64,000 nt of DNA from JAWKIW01 sp046331175 (GCA_046331175.1 JAXLRI010000003.1:434001-498000); one strand, 5' to 3'; shown: positions 1-15,128, counted from the stretch's first letter. Numbers and translations are program-made. The notes: a model not told the origin generated them from the sequence alone.

Positions 1-49
1 CAACGACCTCACCCACGCCTACGTCGACGAGAACATGGGGACGTCATGA
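1..49 (+). CDS. argJ: ArgJ C-terminus (partial)
   Basis: The window opens inside a gene. From base 2 the frame reads NDLTHAYVDENMGTS and stops at TGA 47-49. The DLT-AYV-EN pattern is the usual C-terminal end of bifunctional glutamate N-acetyltransferase/ornithine acetyltransferase (ArgJ), which precedes argB in actinobacterial arginine clusters. Its stop overlaps the argB start (ATGA, 46-49), indicating translational coupling. Only 15 residues are visible, so the call rests on this short motif plus context. Confidence 0.75.
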   Translation, partial: NDLTHAYVDENMGTS

Positions 50-939
50 CCACGCCCGCGCCCGAGGCCCCCGTCGACCTGGCGGTCGCCAACGACCGCG
101 CCGCCGTCCTCATCGAGGCGCTGCCCTACATCCGCGCCTTCGCCGGGGCCACGGTGGTGGTCAAGTACGGCGGCCACGCCATGGTCGACCCGCACCTGGC
201 CGCCCGCTTCGCCGAGGACATCGTCCTGCTGCACACGGTCGGCATCCACCCCGTCGTCGTGCACGGCGGTGGTCCCCAGATCGACGACCTGATGGGCCGC
301 CTCGGCATGGTCCCCGAGTTCCGCGACGGCCGCCGGGTCACCGACGCCGAGACCCTCGACGTCGCCCGCATGGTGCTCGTGGGCAAGGTCAACCGCGAGA
401 TCGTGTCGGCCATCAACGTGCTGGCGCCGGTCGCCGTCGGCGTGTCGGGCGAGGATGCCGGGCTCATCCGGGCCGAGATGCGCGACCCGAGCCTCGGCTT
501 CGTCGGCGACGTCGAGGCGGTGAACCCCGCCATCCTCGAGCGGCTCGTGGCCGAGCACCTGATCCCGGTGGTCTCCACCATCGGGGCCGACGAGTCGGGC
601 CAGGCCTACAACATCAACGCCGACACGGTGGCCGCCTCGATCGCGTCGGCCCTCGGTGCCGAGAAGGTCGTGTACCTCACCGACATCGCCGGCCTCCTGC
701 GCGACCTCGACGACCCCACGAGCCTCATCTCCCACGCCACCCCGGCCGAGCTGCACCAGCTGATCGCCGACGGCGTGCTCACCGGCGGGATGATCCCCAA
801 GATCGAGGCCTGCCTCGCCGCCGTCGAGGGGGGCGTCCGCTCCGCCCATCTGCTCGACGGCCGCCTCCCGCACGTGCTGCTGCTCGAGCTGTTCACCGAC
901 GCCGGCGTCGGCACGATGATCGCGGAGGGCGCACCATGA
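46..939 (+). CDS. argB: Acetylglutamate kinase ArgB
   Basis: Phosphorylates N-acetyl-L-glutamate with ATP, the second step of arginine synthesis, in the cytosol. The 297-residue protein has the normal family length. Residues 40-46 (KYGGHAM) form the glycine-rich nucleotide loop and VVHGGGPQI (71-79) binds the substrate. Near residue 190 YNINADTVA is the conserved C-terminal nucleotide-site motif, and LTGGMIPKI follows. The ATG overlaps the argJ stop, and the gene overlaps argD by 4 bases. ArgB is commonly feedback-inhibited by arginine; this is family knowledge and is not shown by the sequence. Confidence 0.97.
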   Translation: MTTPAPEAPVDLAVANDRAAVLIEALPYIRAFAGATVVVKYGGHAMVDPHLAARFAEDIVLLHTVGIHPVVVHGGGPQIDDLMGRLGMVPEFRDGRRVTDAETLDVARMVLVGKVNREIVSAINVLAPVAVGVSGEDAGLIRAEMRDPSLGFVGDVEAVNPAILERLVAEHLIPVVSTIGADESGQAYNINADTVAASIASALGAEKVVYLTDIAGLLRDLDDPTSLISHATPAELHQLIADGVLTGGMIPKIEACLAAVEGGVRSAHLLDGRLPHVLLLELFTDAGVGTMIAEGAP

Positions 940-2162
940 GCGCCGCCGAGCAGCACGCCGCCGCCATGGGCGCACCGGCCGGCCTCGACCACTGCCCGCT
1001 CATGCCCACCTACGGCGCCCCGTCGGTGCAGCTGGTGCGGGGGAGCGGCACCGAGGTGTGGGACCGCCACGGACGGCGCTACCTCGACTTCCTCTGCGGC
1101 CTGGCGGTCACCAGCCTCGGCCACGCCCACCCCGAGGTCGCCGACGCCCTCGCCCACCAGGCCCGCACGCTGGTCCACGTCTCGAACCTGTTCGCCAACG
1201 ACCTGCAGGGCGAGGTGGCCCTGACGCTCGACCGCCTGCTGGGTGGCGGCGGCCAGGTCTTCTTCGCCAACTCGGGGGCCGAGGCCAACGAGTGCGCCCT
1301 CAAGCTGGCTCGCCGGTGGGCCGGCTACGGGCGGTACGTCGTGGTGAGCGCCTACGGCTCGTTCCACGGGCGCACGCTCGCCACCCTGCACGCCACGGGG
1401 CAGCCGGCCAAGCACGAGGCCTTCCAGCCCCTGCCCGAGGGCTTCCGCCACGTGGCCCTCAACGACCTCGACGCCCTGGCCGCTGCCATCGACCCCTCGG
1501 TCGCCGCCGTCCTGCTCGAGCCCGTCCAGGGCGAGGGCGGCGTGCTGCCCGCCGACCCCGAGTACCTGGCCGGCGTGCGCCAGCTGTGCGACGAGCGCAA
1601 CCTGCTGCTGATCCTCGACGAGGTCCAGACCGGCCTCGGTCGCACCGGGCGGTGGTTCGGCTTCGAGCACGCCGGCATCCGCCCCGACGTCGTCACCATG
1701 GCCAAGGCCCTCGGCAACGGCATGCCGGTCGGCGCCTGCTGGGCCCGGCGCGAGGTCGCGTCGGCCTTCCAGCCCGGCGACCACGGCTCCACCTACGGCG
1801 GCCAGCCCCTGGCCATGGCCGCCGCCCGAGCCACGCTGGCCGTGCTCGAGCGCGAGGACGCGCCCGGCCGGGCCGCCCGGGCCGGGGCCCGGCTGTCGGA
1901 GGCGCTGGCCGCCCTGCCCGGTGTGGCCACCGTGCGGGGCGAGGGCCTGCTGCTGGCCGCCGAGCTCGTCGCCGGCATCGACGCCAAGCAGGTGGGCGCC
2001 GAGCTGCTGGCGCGGGGCCTGATCGTCAACGCCGTCACGCCGACGGCGCTGCGGTTCGCCCCTCCGCTGCTCGTGTCCGACGAGGAGATCGACGAGGCCG
2101 TGGGGCTGCTGGCCGACGTGCTGGCCACCGCGGTCCCCGACGCCCAGGAGGCAGCACCGTGA
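936..2162 (+). CDS. argD: Acetylornithine aminotransferase ArgD
   Basis: PLP-dependent class III aminotransferase converting N-acetylglutamate semialdehyde to N-acetylornithine. The 408-residue protein shows the PLP phosphate-binding stretch FFANSGAEANECALKLAR, the cofactor-ring aspartate in LILDEVQTGLGRTG, and the Schiff-base lysine K257 in TMAKALGNGMPVGA. The start ATG overlaps the argB stop (ATGA) and the stop overlaps the argF GTG, so the operon is tightly coupled. In some bacteria ArgD also serves lysine synthesis as DapC; nothing here decides that. Confidence 0.96.
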   Translation: MSAAEQHAAAMGAPAGLDHCPLMPTYGAPSVQLVRGSGTEVWDRHGRRYLDFLCGLAVTSLGHAHPEVADALAHQARTLVHVSNLFANDLQGEVALTLDRLLGGGGQVFFANSGAEANECALKLARRWAGYGRYVVVSAYGSFHGRTLATLHATGQPAKHEAFQPLPEGFRHVALNDLDALAAAIDPSVAAVLLEPVQGEGGVLPADPEYLAGVRQLCDERNLLLILDEVQTGLGRTGRWFGFEHAGIRPDVVTMAKALGNGMPVGACWARREVASAFQPGDHGSTYGGQPLAMAAARATLAVLEREDAPGRAARAGARLSEALAALPGVATVRGEGLLLAAELVAGIDAKQVGAELLARGLIVNAVTPTALRFAPPLLVSDEEIDEAVGLLADVLATAVPDAQEAAP

Positions 2163-3046
2163 GGCACCTGCTCGAGGTCGACGACCTGTCGGTGTCCGAG
2201 CTGGCGGCCGTGCTCGACCTGGCCCGCCGACCCGACCCGCCCCAGGTGCTGGCCGGCAAGGGCATGGCCCTGCTGTTCGAGAAGCCGTCGGCCCGCACGC
2301 GCAACTCGATGGAGCTGGCGGTCGTCCAGCTCGGCGGCCACCCCGTGACCATCCGCAAGGACGAGGTCGGCTTCGACGAGCGCGAGTCCGTCGAGGACGT
2401 CACCCGCACGTTGGCCTGCTACCACGCCGCCATCGGCGCGCGGGTCTACGACCACGCCGTCCTCGAGCGCATGCGGGCCACGGGTGTGGCGCCCATCGTC
2501 AACCTGCTGTCCGACGCCGCGCACCCGATGCAGGCGCTGGCCGACGTGCTCACCATGCAGGACGCCCTGGGCCACCTCGACGGCAAGGTCGTGGCCTACG
2601 TCGGCGACGCCAACAACGTGTGCCGCTCGCTGGCGCTGGCCGCCGGCCGCTGCGGCATGGAGGTGCGGATCGCCGCGCCCGCCGGGTACCAGCTGACCGA
2701 CGACGACCTGGCCCGCCTGGCCGAGGCCGCCGTCACGCCGGTGCTCACCGACGACCCCGTCGCCGCCGTGTCGGGTGCCGACGCGGTCTACACCGACACC
2801 TGGGTGTCGATGGGCCAGGAGGACGAGGCGGCCATCCGCCTGCCGGTGTTCGCCCCGTACCAGGTGAACGCCGAGCTGCTCGCCCACGCCGCTCCCGAGG
2901 CCGTCTTCTTGCACTGCCTCCCGGCCCACCGCGGCCAGGAGGTGACCGACGAGGTCCTCGACGGCCCCCAGAGCCGCATCTGGGCCCAGGCCGAGAACCG
3001 CATGCACGCCGCCCGCGGGCTGCTGGCGTGGCTGGTGGAGGCGTGA
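2159..3046 (+). CDS. argF: Ornithine carbamoyltransferase ArgF
   Basis: Transfers the carbamoyl group to ornithine to give citrulline. I chose GTG 2159, which overlaps the argD stop and gives MRHLLEVDDLSVSEL, matching the usual N-terminus; longer frames upstream are argD shadow. The product is 295 residues. Residues 44-50 (SARTRNS) are the carbamoyl-phosphate site, the DAAHPMQALAD loop is present, and HCLPAH at 252-257 carries the catalytic cysteine. The stop overlaps the argR start (TGATG, 3044-3048). Confidence 0.96.
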   Translation: MRHLLEVDDLSVSELAAVLDLARRPDPPQVLAGKGMALLFEKPSARTRNSMELAVVQLGGHPVTIRKDEVGFDERESVEDVTRTLACYHAAIGARVYDHAVLERMRATGVAPIVNLLSDAAHPMQALADVLTMQDALGHLDGKVVAYVGDANNVCRSLALAAGRCGMEVRIAAPAGYQLTDDDLARLAEAAVTPVLTDDPVAAVSGADAVYTDTWVSMGQEDEAAIRLPVFAPYQVNAELLAHAAPEAVFLHCLPAHRGQEVTDEVLDGPQSRIWAQAENRMHAARGLLAWLVEA

Positions 3047-3522
3047 TGGAGGGGGCCAAGCTCGGCAAGGTCCAGCGCCAGCACCTGGTGGCCAAGCTCA
3101 TCGAGCAGCACGTGGTGCACAACCAGATGGAGCTGGTCGACCTGTTGGCCACCGAGGGCGTGGTGGCCACCCAGGCCACCGTGTCGCGCGACCTCGACGA
3201 CCTGGGAGCCATCAAGGTGCGGGTGCCCGGCGGCGAGAGCGCCTACGCCATCCCCGAGCTCCCCAAGGAGCAGGTGGCTCCTGAGGACCACCTGCGCCGG
3301 GTGTTCGGCGACTGGGTGGTCGAGGTGGCCCACTCTGGCAACCTCGTGGTGCTGCGCACGCCGCCGGGATCGGCCCACGTGGTCGGCTCGGCGCTCGACC
3401 GCGCCAGCCTCGCCGACGTGGTGGGCACGGTGGCCGGCGACGACACCGTGCTGGTGGTGGTGAGCGAGGAGGTCGGCGGGGCGGCCATGGGCGCCCGCCT
3501 GGGCGACCTGGCGGGCCTCTAG
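3046..3522 (+). CDS. argR: Arginine repressor ArgR
   Basis: Arginine-responsive hexameric transcription factor, 158 residues. The N-terminal winged helix carries the recognition helix ATQATVSRDLDDLGAIKV (41-58). The C-terminal half holds the hexamer/arginine-binding segment (GTVAGDDTVLVVV and the MGARLGDL end). It sits between argF and argG in the operon it should control, the usual actinobacterial arrangement. The start overlaps the argF stop. The 93-bp gap downstream contains a perfect palindrome (3527-3543) that may be an operator or a transcript hairpin. Confidence 0.94.
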   Translation: MEGAKLGKVQRQHLVAKLIEQHVVHNQMELVDLLATEGVVATQATVSRDLDDLGAIKVRVPGGESAYAIPELPKEQVAPEDHLRRVFGDWVVEVAHSGNLVVLRTPPGSAHVVGSALDRASLADVVGTVAGDDTVLVVVSEEVGGAAMGARLGDLAGL

Positions 3523-3526
3523 GCGA

Positions 3527-3543
3527 GGGTTCGCGGCGAACCC
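3527..3543. promoter_or_regulatory. Perfect inverted repeat between argR and argG
   Basis: GGGTTCGC-G-GCGAACCC is an 8-bp perfect inverted repeat around a single base, starting 4 bases after the argR stop. The one-base centre cannot form an RNA hairpin loop, so a dyad protein site is more likely than a terminator. It does not closely match the classical AT-rich ARG box, so ArgR binding is only a hypothesis. Confidence 0.4.
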
Positions 3544-3615
3544 GCCGACCCCCTCGGGGCCGGCAGACGAGATCTGATCAACGACAGCGAGACGAAGGAA
3601 GACGGAGAGCTCGAC

Positions 3616-4799
<1,184 letters not shown>

Positions 4800-4803
<4 letters not shown>

Positions 4804-6230
4804 GCGCCGACGACGCGGACGCCACGTCGGGCACGGCCGACGGCAAGACCCTGTGGCACGGTCGGTTCGCCGGCGGCCCGGCCGACGAGCTGCTGGCGTA
4901 CACCGTCAGCCTGCCGTTCGACCAGCGGCTCGCCGCCGACGACATCGCCGGGTCGCGGGCCCACGTGCGCGGCCTGGCCCGGGGCGGCCTGCTGTCCGAC
5001 CTCGAGCGCGACGCCGTGCTCGACGCCCTCGACCGGGTCGAGGCCGAGCTGACCGACGGCGCGTTCGCGTTCGTCGCCTCCGACGAGGACATCCACACCG
5101 CCGTCGAGCGGCGGGTCACCGAGCTGGCGGGCCCAGCGGGGGCCAAGCTCCACACGGGCCGCAGCCGCAACGACCAGGTGGCCACCGACCTTCGGCTCTA
5201 CACCAAGCGCGAGCTGGTGGCCGTCGCCGAGCGGGTCCTGGCCTTCCAGCGGGTCCTGCTGGCCCGAGCCGACGACGCCGGCGACGCCTACCTCCCGGGC
5301 TACACCCACCTGCAGCGGGCCCAACCCGTGCTGCTGGCCCACCACCTGCTCGCCCACGGCTGGGCGCTGGCCCGCGACCTCGACCGGCTCCTCGCCACGC
5401 GCGAGCGCCTCGACGTCTCGCCGCTCGGAGCCGGCGCCCTGGCCGGCTCGTCGCTGCCCCTCGATCCGGCCGGCACCGCCGCCGACCTCGGCTTCGCCGA
5501 CGTCTTCGACAACTCCCTCGACGCCGTCTCCGATCGCGACTTCGTCGCTGAGGCCCTGTTCGACCTCGCCCTGCTCGGCGTGCACCTCAGCCGCATCGGC
5601 GAGGAGGTCGTGCTCTGGTCCACCGACGAGTTCGGCTTCCTGCGCCTCGCCGACGAGTACGCCACCGGCTCGTCGATGCTGCCCCAGAAGAAGAACCCCG
5701 ACATCGCCGAGCTGGCCCGGGGCAAGGCCGGCCGCCTGATCGGCAACCTCACCGGCCTCCTCGCCACGCTCAAGGCCCTCCCGCTCGCCTACAACCGCGA
5801 CCTCCAGGAGGACAAGGAGCCGCTGTTCGACTCGCTCGACCAGGTCTCGTTGGCCCTGGCCGCCCTCACCGGGCTGTTCGCCACGTCGACCTTCGCCGTC
5901 GACGCCATGGCCGCCGCCGCCGACTCGCCCACATCCGCCGCCACCGACCTGGCCGAGTACCTCGTCGCACGCGGGGTCCCGTTCCGCGAGGCTCACGCCG
6001 TCGTCGGTGCCCTGGTGCGCGAGTCGCTCGACGAGGGCCGCAGCCTCGCCGACCTGGTCGCCGACCACGGCGACCTCGGCATCGACGCCCTCCACCTGTT
6101 GGAGGAGGGCGTGGCGGTCCGGCAGCGGCGCACACCGGGGGCCGCGGGGCCCGACGCCCTCGGGCCCCAGCGCGAGCGCTTCGGCGCGCGGCTCGAGGCC
6201 GACGCCGCCCGCGTCGCCGCGCTGGGCTGA
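4800..6230 (+). CDS. argH: Argininosuccinate lyase ArgH
   Basis: Cleaves argininosuccinate to arginine and fumarate, the last pathway step. Start ATG 4800 overlaps the argG stop and gives 476 residues, the family norm. HTGRSRNDQVATDLRLY (about 116-132) is the substrate loop, and GSSMLPQKKNPD from residue 290 is the fumarase/lyase superfamily signature with the catalytic serine. Ends the arginine gene run; a glycosylase gene starts 7 bases later. Confidence 0.96.
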
Positions 6231-6237
6231 GCCGCTC

Positions 6238-6828
6238 GTGGCACCACCGGCCCGCCCGCTGACCCGCCGCTTCTACCAGCGCGACAGCCGCGAGGTCGCG
6301 CCCGAGCTGTTGAACAAGGTCCTCGTGCACGGGCGCCTGGCCGGCCGCATCGTCGAGGTGGAGGCCTACGCCGGCGGCGAGGACCCGGGCAGCCACGCCC
6401 ATCGGGGCCGCACCGAGCGCAACGCCACGATGTTCGGCCCGCCCGGGCACCTGTACGTGTACTTCACCTATGGCATGCACTGGTGCGCCAACGCGGTCTG
6501 CGGGGAGCCCGGTGAGGCCAGCGCCGTGCTGCTGCGGGCGCTCGCCCCGCTGCGGGGCCTGCCGGCCATGCGGGCCCGGCGGCCGGCGGCCAGCCGCGAC
6601 GTCGACCTGTGCAGCGGGCCGGCCAAGCTCTGCCAGGCCCTGGCCCTCGACCGTGCCTTCGACGGCGCCGACCTCGTGCGCCGCGACCGGGGCGTCGCCG
6701 TGGTCGACGACGGGACCCCACCGCCGGCCGAGCCGGGGTGCAGCCGGCGGATCGGCCTGTCGGCGGGCGTCGAGCACGAGTGGCGCTGGTTCGTGGCCGG
6801 CGACCCCAACGTGTCGAGGCCGCGATGA
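6238..6828 (+). CDS. Alkylpurine DNA glycosylase (AAG/MPG type)
   Basis: Predicted 3-methyladenine DNA glycosylase that removes alkylated purines. The 196-residue product matches the family: LTRRFYQRD start, LLNKVLVHG, RIVEVEAYAGGEDPGSHAHRGRTERNATMFGPPGHLYVYFTYGMHWCANAV core with the catalytic glutamate in VEAY, then SGPAKLCQAL. I chose GTG 6238 because upstream is argH. There is no clear Shine-Dalgarno; coupling to argH 7 bases away is likely. The stop overlaps the next ATG. Confidence 0.9.
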   Translation: MAPPARPLTRRFYQRDSREVAPELLNKVLVHGRLAGRIVEVEAYAGGEDPGSHAHRGRTERNATMFGPPGHLYVYFTYGMHWCANAVCGEPGEASAVLLRALAPLRGLPAMRARRPAASRDVDLCSGPAKLCQALALDRAFDGADLVRRDRGVAVVDDGTPPPAEPGCSRRIGLSAGVEHEWRWFVAGDPNVSRPR

Positions 6829-7430
6829 GCGCCCCGCACGTCGTGCCGCCCGGCGACCCGGCCCTCGTCCCGTCCTCGGACCTGGCCGTGGCCCGCGCGC
6901 TGCTGGCGGCGTGGTCCCCACCGTCGGCCGAGCAGGCCGCTGCCCGCGACCGCATCGTCGCCTTCGCCGACGCCCACCCCGACGCGCTGCTCCGCACCTG
7001 CGAAGAGGGGCACCTCACCGGGTCGGCCTTCGTGGTCGACGCCGCGGGGGAGCGGGCCCTGCTGCTGCGCCACGCCAAGCTGCAGCGGTGGTTGCAGCCG
7101 GGCGGCCACGCCGACGGCGACGCCAACCTCGCGCACGTCGCCTGGCGGGAGGCGACCGAGGAGACGGGCATCGAGGGCCTCGCGGTGGTGGTGCCGCCGA
7201 TCGACGTCGACGTGCACCGGGTGGCGCCGCCCGGCGACGTCCCGCACGACCACCTCGACGTGCGCTTCCTGGTCGTCGCCCCGGCCGGCGCCGAGCCGGT
7301 GGGCAACCACGAGTCCGAGGCGCTGCGGTGGGTGACGCCGACCGGCCTGGCCGAGCTGGCCGACGAGCCCGGCCTCCGCCGCCTCGCCGCCGCCGGGTTC
7401 TCCCTGGCCCGGTCACTCGTCTCCCGCTGA
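6825..7430 (+). CDS. Nudix hydrolase
   Basis: Predicted nucleoside diphosphate-linked hydrolase, 201 residues. The Nudix helix reads GGHADGDANLAHVAWREATEETG in two parts: the REATEETGI half is canonical, while the upstream glutamate of the GX5E motif appears to be alanine. The preceding VVDAAGERALLLRHAKLQRWLQPGG strand pattern is typical. ATG 6825 overlaps the glycosylase stop (ATGA). Substrate cannot be inferred; pairing with an alkylpurine glycosylase suggests, weakly, sanitation of damaged nucleotides. Confidence 0.8.
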   Translation: MSAPHVVPPGDPALVPSSDLAVARALLAAWSPPSAEQAAARDRIVAFADAHPDALLRTCEEGHLTGSAFVVDAAGERALLLRHAKLQRWLQPGGHADGDANLAHVAWREATEETGIEGLAVVVPPIDVDVHRVAPPGDVPHDHLDVRFLVVAPAGAEPVGNHESEALRWVTPTGLAELADEPGLRRLAAAGFSLARSLVSR

Positions 7431-7450
7431 GCACGCGCGCCCTGCGCGGC

Positions 7451-7500
7451 CTGCTCGGTGTGCTCAGCCTGCTCTGCCTCCGCAGCTGCTCGGTGTGCTC
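7451..7500. repeat. 15-bp direct repeat pair
   Basis: CTGCTCGGTGTGCTC occurs at 7451-7465 and again at 7486-7500 in the short gap between two convergent genes. No function is visible. Confidence 0.5.
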
Positions 7501-7534
7501 GGTGCGTCGTGGGAGCGAGCGGGGGAGCGGCCCC

Positions 7535-8158
7535 TCAGCCGACGTCGTCGGGGACCGTGCAGGCCTCCATGCCGTTGACCCGGGCCAGGCGGTCGACGGC
7601 GGCGGTGATCTGGGCGCTGTCCCGGGTGGACTGGCTCACGTAGAAGCGGGCGTTGGGGTCGGTGCGCAGGCGCTGGGCGTAGTCGCGCCGGTTGGTGTCG
7701 TAGGTGCGCCAGTCCTGGATCCACTCGCGGGCGATGGTGGCCCCTGGCTCGGCGGTGGGCGCGGCAGCGGCGAGCTGGTCGAGCATGCGGTCGAGGATGT
7801 CGGTGCCCTGGTCGACCAGGGCGGCGCGCTCGGCGGACGTCTTGACCGTGATCGACCGCGGCACCCGCTCGAGGTCGGCCTTGGCGGCGGCGCAGATGCG
7901 CTCGGCGTCGGTCGGGAACGACGACCCCTCGATGCGCCCGGGGGCGGGCGGCGTGGCGAAGAAGGCGTAGCCCCACATCACGATCAGCCCGACCACCACG
8001 ACGAGCACGCCGAGCGTCCCCCAGCCGAACCGGCGTCGGGGGCGCACCGCCGAGTCCCCTGCGGCCTCGGCCGAGCCGTCGTCGGTGGGGCCGTCGTCGG
8101 GCGGTTCGGCGGCGCCGGCGGGCGGCGTGCTCGGTGGGCTGGACGGCGGCACGGGCAC
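7535..8158 (-). CDS. Single-pass membrane protein, unknown function
   Basis: I do not recognise a family. From GTG 8158 the product is about 207 residues: a Pro/Gly/Asp-rich cytoplasmic segment, RPRRRFGWG, one hydrophobic helix (GTLGVLVVVVGLIVMWGYAFF), then an extracytoplasmic domain with two cysteines (AERICAAAKADL and MEACTVPDD near the end). The domain looks alpha-helical (DILDRMLDQLAAAAP, REWIQDWRTY). The inside-positive rule places the C-terminal domain outside. A second in-frame GTG at 8152 is possible. It is divergent from tyrS and convergent with the Nudix gene. Confidence 0.7.
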   Translation of the reverse strand: MPVPPSSPPSTPPAGAAEPPDDGPTDDGSAEAAGDSAVRPRRRFGWGTLGVLVVVVGLIVMWGYAFFATPPAPGRIEGSSFPTDAERICAAAKADLERVPRSITVKTSAERAALVDQGTDILDRMLDQLAAAAPTAEPGATIAREWIQDWRTYDTNRRDYAQRLRTDPNARFYVSQSTRDSAQITAAVDRLARVNGMEACTVPDDVG

Positions 8159-8263
8159 CCTGCCACTGTGCCCGGCTGATCCGGCCCCGGCCAAATGCAC
8201 GGGCCGTCCTCGTGGGGCGGGCCAGACTGGGCGCTCGGCCGCCGCAGATCCAGGAGCCACGAC

Positions 8264-9535
8264 GTGACCGCCGCCATCCTCGACGACCTCGCGGCGCGAG
8301 GCCTCGTCCACGACAGCACCGACCCCGAGGCGCTGCGGCGCCGGCTCGACGAGGGACCGGTCACCGTCTACGCCGGCTTCGATCCCACGGCCGCGTCGCT
8401 GCACATCGGCAACCTCGTGCCCCTGCTGCTGCTGCGGCGCTTCCAGGAGCACGGCCACCGGCCGATCGCCCTGGCCGGCGGGGCCACCGGGATGATCGGC
8501 GACCCGAGCGGCCGGTCCGACGAGCGCAACCTGCTCGACGACGCCACCCTCGAGGGCAACGTGGCCGCCATCTCCGCCCAGCTGGCCGCCTTCCTCGACT
8601 TCGACCGACCCGGCAACCCGGCTCGCCTCGTCGACAACCGCACGTGGACGGCGCCGGTGACGGCGCTCGAGTTCCTCCGCGACGTCGGCAAGCACGTCAC
8701 GGTCAACCAGATGCTGGCCAAGGAGTCGGTCCGCAGCCGGGTCGAGAGCACCCAGGGGATCTCCTACACCGAGTTCTCCTACATGCTGCTGCAGGCCAAC
8801 GACTTCCGCTGGCTGCTCGAGCACGAGGGCTGCGAGCTGCAGGTGGGCGGCTCCGACCAGTGGGGCAACATCACCGCCGGCATCGACCTGGCCCGCAAGG
8901 TGCTGGGGCGCACCGCCCACGGGCTCACCGTCCCGCTCATCACCCGGGCCGACGGGGCGAAGTTCGGCAAGACCGCCGAGGGCGCCGTCTGGCTCGATCC
9001 GGCGCGCACGTCGCCGTACGCCTTCTACCAGTACTGGATGCAGACCGACGACCGCGACGTCGAGCGGTTCCTGCTCCAGCTCACGCTGCTGCCCGTCGAC
9101 GAGTGCCGGGCCATCGGTGCCGCCCACGCCGCCGCGCCCGAGCGGCGCGACGGCCAGCGCCGGCTGGCCGAGGCGGTCACGACCCTCGTGCACGGCGCCG
9201 CCGCCGCCGCCGAGGCCGGGCGGGCCTCCACCGGCTTCACCCGCAAGGTGGGCGAGCTCACCGTCGACGAGCTGGCCGAGCTGGCCACCGAGCTGCCCAG
9301 CACCACGTTGCCGCGCGCCGAGGTGGTGGGCGTCGAGGTCGTCGACCTCCTCGCCGCCACGAACGTGACCTCGTCCAAGAGCGACGCGCGCCGGTCGATC
9401 AGCGGCGGCGGCATCTCCGTCAACGACGAGCGCCTGGCCGAGCCGCGTGCGCTCACCGAGGCCGACCTCCTGCACGGCCGCTACGTCATGCTGCGCAAGG
9501 GCAAGAAGGTGCGCCACCTCGTCGTGCTCGCCTGA
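8264..9535 (+). CDS. tyrS: Tyrosyl-tRNA synthetase TyrS
   Basis: Charges tRNA-Tyr. GTG 8264 is chosen because AGGAG lies 7 bases upstream and MTAAILDDLAARGLVHDSTD is the standard N-terminus. The product is 423 residues. Class I motifs are HIGN (47-50) within AGFDPTAASLHIGNLVP and KFGKT (about 233-237, KMSKS equivalent). QVGGSDQWGNI recognises tyrosine, and the C-terminal S4 RNA-binding domain (KSDARRSISGGGISVNDERL) completes the protein. It lies directly upstream of the rRNA operon. Confidence 0.97.
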   Translation: MTAAILDDLAARGLVHDSTDPEALRRRLDEGPVTVYAGFDPTAASLHIGNLVPLLLLRRFQEHGHRPIALAGGATGMIGDPSGRSDERNLLDDATLEGNVAAISAQLAAFLDFDRPGNPARLVDNRTWTAPVTALEFLRDVGKHVTVNQMLAKESVRSRVESTQGISYTEFSYMLLQANDFRWLLEHEGCELQVGGSDQWGNITAGIDLARKVLGRTAHGLTVPLITRADGAKFGKTAEGAVWLDPARTSPYAFYQYWMQTDDRDVERFLLQLTLLPVDECRAIGAAHAAAPERRDGQRRLAEAVTTLVHGAAAAAEAGRASTGFTRKVGELTVDELAELATELPSTTLPRAEVVGVEVVDLLAATNVTSSKSDARRSISGGGISVNDERLAEPRALTEADLLHGRYVMLRKGKKVRHLVVLA

Positions 9536-10053
9536 GCTGCGACGAGAGTCACAGCCCGGGAGGTCCCTCTGGAGTTGCGCCGGGCGGCGGTTCTGCTACT
9601 ATGACCCTCCGCCCTACGGGGCGACTCCGGCAGCCAGACGGCTCCGGCGGCAGCGAGCAGCTCCAGGCTTCGGCCGGCGAATTGACTCCTGCTGCGGGAC
9701 CCCAGTAGGTTGCCACTCCGCTCCACGGAGGCCTCGGCCCCGAGGAGCGCACACCACACCGGTCCTCCGGGACGGGTGTGCACAGCACCGAGTTCTCGGC
9801 CTTCAGGTCGCCCTCGGTCCGGTGCTCCTTGAAAACGGAACAGAGGACGGAAATAGCCAGTGCGGGCGATCATCGCACGGGCTGGATCCCACGCCACCGC
9901 CGGCCTTCGGGTCGTCGGTCGGGCTCCAGCACTCGATGGTCGTTCTCGTCAATGCACTGAAGAAGTGCCAGTCGGACCGAGGTTGGCGCCTCGGACCGGC
10001 TCTCCGATCGAGGTGTCCCACCACCATGATTCCGGTGGGGGGTCACCGAAGAT
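9536..10053 (+). promoter_or_regulatory. rRNA operon promoter and leader region
   Basis: This 518-bp gene-free stretch holds two candidate sigma-70-type promoters: TTGCGC (9575-9580), 16 bp, TACTAT (9597-9602); and TTGACT (9682-9687), 18 bp, TAGGTT (9706-9711). The second is the better match. A boxA-like element TGCTCCTTGAAA at 9822-9833 suggests Nus-type antitermination. From 9821 to 9863 runs the 5' arm of the 16S processing stem. No protein gene is supported. Confidence 0.75.
9821..9863 (+). other. 16S rRNA processing stem, 5' arm
   Basis: GGTGCTCC-TTGAAAACGGAACAGA and the following bases up to AGCCAGTGC are complementary, with few mismatches, to 11643-11682 on the far side of the 16S gene. 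In the transcript these arms would pair into the long helix normally cut by RNase III. Confidence 0.85.
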
Positions 10054-14846
<4,793 letters not shown>

Positions 14847-14851
14847 ACAAT

Positions 14852-14883
14852 GACGTTCGTGCTCGCTATGGAGGTCTCGAGGG
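14852..14883 (+). other. 23S rRNA processing stem, 3' arm
   Basis: GACGTTCGTGCTCGCTATG and the bases to CTCGAGGG pair with 11744-11775 (CTTGAGAACTGCATAGCGAG and on), enclosing the 23S sequence in a long helix. A second local hairpin, TGCGCC-CCAGC...GCTGG-TGGCGCA, lies at about 14888-14917, before 5S. Confidence 0.8.
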
Positions 14884-14930
14884 ACGCTGCGCCGCCAGCT
14901 CTGCTGGCTGGCGCACCCCTTGACAACAGG

Positions 14931-15047
<117 letters not shown>

Positions 15048-15056
15048 TTTCGCTCG

Positions 15057-15084
15057 AAAAGGACCCGCTTCGGCGGGTCCTTTT
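15057..15084 (+). terminator. rrn operon Rho-independent terminator
   Basis: AAAAGGACCCGC-TTCG-GCGGGTCCTTTT: a perfect 12-bp stem with a UUCG tetraloop and a T-run, 10 bases after 5S. Confidence 0.95.
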
Positions 15085-15115
15085 CACGTTTTCCGGCCCG
15101 ATGTCGGCGTCGGGA

Positions 15116-15121
15116 TAGGCT
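15116..15121 (+). promoter_or_regulatory. -10 element, leaderless type
   Basis: TAGGCT, 7 bases before ATG 15129, with no Shine-Dalgarno between. Transcription would begin at or beside the start codon. Confidence 0.6.
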
Positions 15122-15128
15122 GCGTGCC

